Of a DNA stretch of 64,000 bases, positions 57,616 to 64,000 are shown in pieces. A program made the position numbers and the translations under genes. Source of the stretch: Cymodocea nodosa (lineage: Eukaryota; Streptophyta; Magnoliopsida; Alismatales; Cymodoceaceae); the NCBI GenBank assembly GCA_036874045.1, contig CM072346.1, positions 11,322,001 through 11,386,000 on the forward strand, written 5' to 3'. Position 1 is the first letter of the stretch, and every line of letters starts with the position of its first letter. Below the pieces are notes generated by a model, which worked only from the letters and a program-made list of their open reading frames with translations, had not been told where the DNA came from and ran no database searches.

Positions 57616-59189
57616 TGTAGGATCGAATGACTACACAAGAGGGGTGAATTGTATTTTTCAACATTTTCGTTTATAATTGAAACTTCAAAAATAAAAACAA
57701 GTTGAGACACTGTTTTAATCAAATCATTTTATTCAAGGTTTCAATTACAATATACAATTCAATTCTCCTTTGAAATTGTAGATGCGATTATATAACGATA
57801 CCATGTTTCATCTAATTAATTTCATAACTACAAATAGAGAAAACTAATTTGCAGAATTTAAAACATTTCTCCTTGTTCGAGATTTTTCTTCTTCTTCTTC
57901 TTCTTCTGCAATTCTTTAGGGACAAATATTTGACTTTCTCTACTTCACTGAATTTGCTTTCTTCTAATACTTCAGATCTTCACTAACATATATCTGACTT
58001 TTTTTGCTTCACTGAATTTTCTTCCATTTGAGAGCTTTTCCTTGAAGAGGTGTTTTTGATCCCTGAAATGATATTTCATTTGGTGTGCAGGGATAATTGA
58101 TCAACAAGAATTCTATGCCTTTTATATTGTATATTCACTTCATGCATATCCTCCACATTTAATCACTATCATTTTTCCACTCTTCACGTCTTCTCTTTTT
58201 CCTTCATCAAAATATACACGTTTTGACCCACATTTTCTTTTCGAATTTTCTTTAATCATCAATCTTGGATCTCTGAAAAATTTCCTGCAAAATAAACTTT
58301 CTTGTCCAAAATTTTTCATCATATGTAATAAGAAGTCGTGTTAATGTTAACTAAATGAGTAATACAAGTAGATTTATAACTTAACATATCTAACTCAACG
58401 AGTTCATCATGTGCCAAATCACGTGACAAGTACTGTAGCTAACTCAACGAACTAAGTCCATGATGTTATGTTAACTCAACGAACCAACTCCGTGGTGTTA
58501 CAATTAACTCAACGAACTAACTTTGTTGTGTTACTGATAACTCAACGAACTAGTAATAAACAAATGTTTTTACAATAAGGTATATACCACGTGCAATAAA
58601 ATAACTTTAAGTTTATAACGCTAACCTAACGCGTTGCCTTAGTATTCAATATAGCAACTCAATGCGTGTAGTTATGTTAACTTAATGAGTTAAACATGTG
58701 CAACTCACGTGATATAATATAACATTCGTAAACTTTAATTTCACCACGTGTTCAATACTAACTTAACGAGTTCGTCTCTTGATTTTGCTCTTTTACTCAC
58801 TAACTTAACGAGTTCTCACATGACCTATTTTAACCTTTAAGCCTATAACTCAACTAGTTCTCACGTGACCTTTATACAAATAACGCACTAACTCAACGAG
58901 TTGTCTAAACGTGCATTGTTCATGATATAGAAAATATAACTTTAAAATATATCATGCTTTGCGATAAAAACACACGTTAACTTAACGTTTAGTTAAATGA
59001 AAAGTTAGTACAATGTAACGACTAATTATTTAACTTAGCATAATTTTAGATCCATTACAAACAAGTATTTATATCAGTAAACTTTTTTTATATTAATTGA
59101 TGTTCTTAATTTACATTCACAAACAATAGTAATTGAGTAAATATGATTATATTCGTTTATCACATATCATCAAAACAAAATACTCAACA
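57616..59189 (-). repeat. 3' LTR of element E
   Basis: TGTAGGATCG to CTCAACA in window orientation, about 1574 bp, homologous to the D LTRs. It carries the reversed motif array 'taactcaacgagtt' with CACGTG boxes (about 58380-58990) and the reversed TATA box region near 58115-58130. Confidence 0.9.
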
Positions 59190-59649
59190 ATCTCTCCCCC
59201 TTTTTGATGATGACAAAAGTCATATTAAATCAATTATGAAATATGTTTAACTCAACAAAACACCTCTGTTGGGTTAAGTTTTAATTCAACAAACAATTTT
59301 GTTAACTTAAGTTCACTTAAGCTTATTTCTGTTGTTTGTGTAAAATTCACCTCTTAGAAGTAAAACTTCTAGAAAAATTTCAATAACCACAGAATCATCT
59401 TCCCTTTTTAATATATGCATTTAAACTCATAATCATCTCCTCCTTTTTTGTCATTAATCAAAAAGATGATTACATAGTAAAAATAAATTGAGAGACATAT
59501 TTATAGCCAAACTTTCTGTAAACATTAATAAGAATGAATTCATTTACAATAAAATGTATTGTTCAAATAATCAAACAATAAATACAAACATTACATTTTG
59601 TATTCAGAAACAAGCAAATAGACAAATGACAATACATTTATCTAGTCCT
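59190..59649 (-). other. Element E polypurine tract and 3' untranslated region
   Basis: 59190-59205 reads on the minus strand as an A/G-rich tract next to the LTR. The AT-rich stretch up to the extra coding region matches 49541-50038 of element D. Confidence 0.8.
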
Positions 59650-61885
59650 CCTAATGATATTAGTAATAGCAGTACAAATTTTATCTCCTAGATGCCTAAA
59701 TTCATTTCTAATGTCATTCAGCATTGCATCTAAGTTAGGAGGTAGATCATGTTGCTGTTGTACTTGATCTGAATAGTTTTGCTATTGTGGTTGGTGTTCT
59801 ATAATGTCAGGTTGTTGTTGATGCATTGACTGATATGTTTGCAAATCTTTAATACTGAAAGCTCTCATGCCTTTAGTTTCAGAGGGCCAGTCAGATAAAG
59901 TTAATTGGTTTGTAAGAAGTCTACATACAACATGACCAAAAAATAACTTTGAACTCATATGCTATAGTTGAGAAATGAAAACATCAAACCAATTGATTTG
60001 AATTCTGTTTAAGAGGCCATAAGTTGCATATAAACAACTTCTGCTGACTTCCAGATTATGTCCAACTCTCTGAAATAAATTGGCATGCAGAATATTTGCA
60101 ATAAACCTTACATCTGCATTTAGATTTTCCATTAATCTCATTTCTAAATATACATCTAGAATCTTTGATAAAGACTAAATGTCCTATTCTAGTTGTCTAA
60201 CCATGTCAAATCTATTAGTAACAACAACATCTTCATTCTTCAATCCCAAAACTTTAAAAATTAATTCAGGAGATAATATGAACTCCTATTGATGTATTTG
60301 AGTTGTCAATATATTGTCATTCTTGACCAGATTGATATAAAAAGCTACAGTAAGCTCTTTATATTGCTTCCATTTTGTTCCAATTGATAAGAATTGTATT
60401 AAGCCTTGAAACTCAAATAGATCTCTTATTTCCATTAAATTTATAAACATTATTAGGCGAGCATGCAGAATCTGACATGAAATCAAACTATTGTATTTCT
60501 GCAATGCTTCCTCAGATCTAAAATAAATTGAATTTCCTTGAATTTGTAGTATTCTATACAAAGAAGGTGATACCTGAAGCCTTGATTCAAAATTTAATTC
60601 ATCTTCAGGAATGTCTTCTTGAAATTGAATGTCATTATGTTCCTCTATCAAAATATTTTCTTGAAGTTGCTTAGGTAAGCTTGATTTTTCAACTTCAACA
60701 GGATAAGAAACATTTTCAATATCCACTACATCCATTTGTTTAGTTTCTATAGAAAATTTAGAGTTCAAATTTTCTATAAATTCAACAGCCTATGTATTTA
60801 TCTATAATTCTTTAGTTTCTGCAACAGATATTTCCATTTGTACATGCTGTGAATTCTCAGTCTCTTGTTCTATAGATTCTGAAATAGGCTGATTAATAAT
60901 AAGCTCTTCTAGAGTCTTATCTTTTTCAAAAGCTACCACTCTAGATAATCCAGCCTCTGAACTTGTTACTGCCTCAATATTTTCAAGTACATCTGCAATA
61001 ACTTGTTCAATATCAGTTGCTTGATACTCTGATTGTTCAATTTCCTTATCATCAAGGCTTGAAACTATAGAAATACTTGAACTAACTTGTTGCTTTGATT
61101 TCTTTTCAAGCTTTCTAGAAAAAGTGAATAAAGTCTCATCATCATCAGTTTCAGTGTGTTCGGAACTAATGAGCTTATCAAATGCACTGAAAGGCATAAT
61201 GTTTGGACATACATTGCCCTTTGGAATTAAATCCTCATCTGATTTTTCTTTTCCAACAATATTTGTTTCCTTAGAAACAATTTTTTGACTCATCTTCTCT
61301 TGTAACAAGTTAGCTGTTCTTCTATTATTGTTGTTGTTTTCTTCTAAATTTGTTCCCTAAAAGTTTTCTATTTTAATTCTTCAAAGGCACTTTCTATAGC
61401 TATTGCCTTTCGAAGACTGTCAATTTTTCTCTGATCAACAACAATATTTGTCCGTTTCTCTTTTGAATATAAAGGTGTAGGTATAGCAGATTCATGTTCT
61501 TCCTTAAATGATTTTAGTCTTATTCCACTGATAGGTGTTTGAGGAATTCTATTAGATGAACCTACTCCATTTTCTAAATATTTAGCATATTGTTCCAAAA
61601 ATGCTATCTCTACACATTTCATGCGATATTCTCTATCATATTTACTTCTTATTCCCATATATTGTATACTGGTAGCTGTATTTTGAAGTTCTTGTCTAAC
61701 TTCATATAGTCGCTATATATTTGAGCTAACATTTTGTCAACTTTCAAAATTTTCTTAAACCACGCTCGTGGAACATCATCTACATCTATTTCTTTGCCTT
61801 TTGTACTTCCTCTGCCTCTTCCTTTTCCTTTGCCATGCCCTTTGTTGAACTTGGAAACCATCATTGTAGGTTGTAATAGGAACAA
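59650..61885 (-). pseudogene. Additional coding region downstream of pol (element E)
   Basis: Minus-strand counterpart of 47253-49540: basic start MVSKFNKGHGKGKGRGRG near 61860, then VPRAWFKKILKVDKML, the IRSKYDREYRMKC helix, the acidic middle (about 60600-61300) and the C-terminal domain with MEIRDLFEFQGLIQFL (about 60390-60440). The function is unknown. Several breaks. Similarity to D is high over the whole length, so the region belongs to the family. Confidence 0.75.
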
Positions 61886-63430
61886 GCAGGAAAGATTTTC
61901 AGAAAGATGTTTACGAGATAACCTAAGTTCCTATGTAATAAGTGTTTAAATAGGGTTTCTATAGAATAACTTAACGAGTCTATTAGTCGGGTTTGTGTTT
62001 TAAATGAATATTGACTAAAGTTTATTCAATCGAGATACCTAAAACATTTAAGCATAACTTGTTGAGTTACCTAACCTAACAAGTACAATGCTGTCAAGGG
62101 GCAGTTTTACACGTTACCTTACATGACATAACGTCTAATTAGAATACTTAACAAAAATTCGGATGTTTTCAACTGAAAGCTTCCGAAAGCAGCAGACAAT
62201 GTAAAAGTAACTTAACTAACTATTATCTTGAGAACATTGTAAACTATTCTAATATTCCTTTTATGAACCTAAAATAGTTTGTTTGTCTATTAAATTGTTT
62301 CATCAAGATCTTAAGAGGACTAAACTCAGATTAACTAAGATCTATATTTTGAATGATATTAATCTGTTTTTGATATTGTAATTCCTCCTACAAATATACT
62401 TCAAATATATTTAATAACATACAAAATATACTTGTATAAAGTAGGTGTTACTTATAACTATACTTTAAATTTTCCTTTTAGAAACTTCCATTATCCTGAA
62501 TTCATTAAGAATGATTTCAAGAATCAACTCCAACTGTATATGAATCAAAACATAACTTTGAACTTAATTTGATTAACTCTAGCAGAATAAAGGAATGTAT
62601 CTCAAATAAACACTTTCAAAAGTACTAATTTAGATTCAACAAATCAACAGTCATATTGGTAGAAATTGTATTCGATTCAAAGATCTTTGTAATTAATGAA
62701 ACAACTTTTATCTTTTCAAAGTAGTAAATATTGATAATTTTCTTTAAAAGTTAGTTTGGAAAGCTTGAATCATACAAGAGCTTTCTAATGTACCTGTGTA
62801 ATGAGCCTTCAGTCAACAATCTCAAGTCTGATCAGGACCTTAGGTTGCTAGATTTAAAGAATCCATTTTCAGGACAACAATCCTTACATACCTATCTACT
62901 TAAGTATAAGAGGCTTGTGATCAAACTAATCAATAAACTCTCAAAGATTTTCACTTTGTAAGCACTTTTTATTTTAAGCACAGTATATATGTATTTCATT
63001 AATACAGAAGCGATAAAACACAAATCTCATACAATTTTTACGTATATGATTTTACTGAAAATATGAATCAATTTCAATAAGCTTATACTTTTGAGTAGTA
63101 GTTTAATAGGATTTACATATAAATTATTCTACAAGTTTAATCACTCAAGTCAAACTCATTCTTGATCATATTCACTTTCATTGATCCAAAGAAAACACTT
63201 AATCAAAATTTTAGGATTTCAGAGGAATTTAATATTTTTCATTGACATTTCCACTTAAAATTTAAAAAAACATTAAACTTGGAAAGATAAGTAAAATCAA
63301 TAAGATACTACAATAATATTATGGTAAATGCATAGTATCTTATGTAGCAGTTTAGATATTTATGATAAGTATATAATATCTATGAGGTGAACAACATCAT
63401 CAATAATATTTATCTTTTTATGTGGAGTTT
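61886..63430 (-). other. Conserved non-coding block of element E
   Basis: Corresponds to 45674-47252 of element D. The best-conserved part is about 62700-62960, with a donor-like GTATGTAAGG (minus strand, 62882-62891). Confidence 0.75.
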
Positions 63431-64000
63431 AAGCATTTTACACATCACATAGCCTACAAATACCTAAATTTAATCTAATGTTGCAGAATGTATTTTCGTC
63501 TAGAGGTTTTGTAAATATATCAGCTAGTTGATTTTTACTAGACACAAATTCTAATTTAATTTTTCCTTTAATTACGTTATCTCTTAGAAAATGATGTCTA
63601 ACCTCTATATGCTTTGCTCTTGAATGTAATACAGGATTTTTAGAAAGATTTATTGCAGAACTACTGTCACAATAAATCTCAGTTGTATCATAAGATAATC
63701 CAAAGTCTTCTAAAGTTTTCCTTATCCATAGAAACTAAGTGCAACACAATGTAGCAGCAACATATTCATCTTCAGTGGTTGAAAGTGCTACACGATTTTA
63801 CTTTTTACTAAACCATGACATCAAATTATTTCTCAATAATTGACATGTGCCACTAGTACTCTTTCTATCAGACTTAGACTACGTAATCAGCATCAGTATA
63901 TCCTATAAGATCTATTGAACTATCCTTAGAATAATACAATCCAAAATTTTTAGTTCTTTGTATATATCTAAATATTCTTTTAACAGTAATTGAGTGTGAT
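63431..64000 (-). pseudogene. Element E RNase H (end of pol)
   Basis: Minus strand: LGICRLCDV-type end near 63440, then HIEVRHHFLRDN, a CDSSS-type stretch and a STTED-like motif (about 63765), and YTDAD (about 63890), the same as in element D. The rest of pol is outside the window. A few breaks. Confidence 0.85.

Larger units (their letters stand above)
57616..64000 (-). mobile_element. Sirevirus-like element 'E' (SIRE-B family), 3' part, running off the window
   Basis: The minus-strand element shows its 3' LTR (57616-59189), polypurine tract (59190-59205), additional coding region (59650-61885), conserved non-coding block (61886-63430) and RNase H (63431-64000). Order and sequence match element D in reverse. 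It is inserted in segment X2; the flanking pentamer is gttca (57611-57615), and its partner would be outside the window. The visible coding parts are broken. Confidence 0.9.

Overview
The window is AT-rich, repeat-packed plant nuclear DNA, most likely from a eudicot. Introns with GT-AG borders, Ty1-copia Sirevirus-like elements with initiator-Met-tRNA primer sites, Ty3-gypsy relics and a hAT transposase relic all point to a flowering plant. No rRNA, tRNA or CRISPR array was recognised. Roughly nine tenths of the sequence is retrotransposon-derived, and nearly all of that is broken (fossil) coding sequence.

Layout. 1-2930: a copia 3' end with its LTR (+) and a degraded copia relic (-). 2935-17232: a Sirevirus-like element on the minus strand (here 'SIRE-A'), carrying a nested Tork/Tnt1-like copia element (10661-15697, + strand, perfect 5-bp TSD). 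17834-23234: a small Ty3-gypsy element (-) with a 638-bp solo LTR (20799-21436, perfect TSD) inside its RT region. 23337-28329: a short-LTR copia element (-) flanked by 207-bp direct repeats. 28470-30960: a worn Ty3-gypsy relic of Tat/Ogre type (+). 31466-32421: the only recognisable host gene, five well-formed exons for the C-terminus of a DEAH-box splicing helicase (DEAH1/PRP2 type). 34040-34330: a hAT transposase relic. 34902-53259: an old Sirevirus-like element ('C', +) whose 5' LTR was split twice, by an unusual SIRE-A-derived insertion (35860-38142) and by a complete 13.2-kb Sirevirus-like element 'D' (38483-51652). 53260-57615: an inverted pair of LTR-like segments of a third family ('X'). 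57616-64000: the 3' part of another SIRE-B-type element 'E' (-), which runs off the window.

The Sirevirus-like elements share a plan: LTRs of 1.1-1.7 kb, gag with a CCHC knuckle, pol (PR-INT-RT-RNase H), then in D and E a long conserved untranslated block, and in A, D and E an additional reading frame before the polypurine tract.

Most interesting observations: an insertion with correct 5-bp TSDs whose two ends are both LTR 3' (U5) ends in inverted orientation; dense arrays of a CGTTAAGTTA motif interleaved with G-boxes in the SIRE-B LTRs; a conserved extra protein downstream of pol in three elements, with a conserved splice-donor-like site upstream; a GC-rich 30-bp repeat leader in the Tork element; and the apparent isolation of the DEAH helicase 3' exons among transposons. 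All comparisons were made by eye; percentages and ages are rough.
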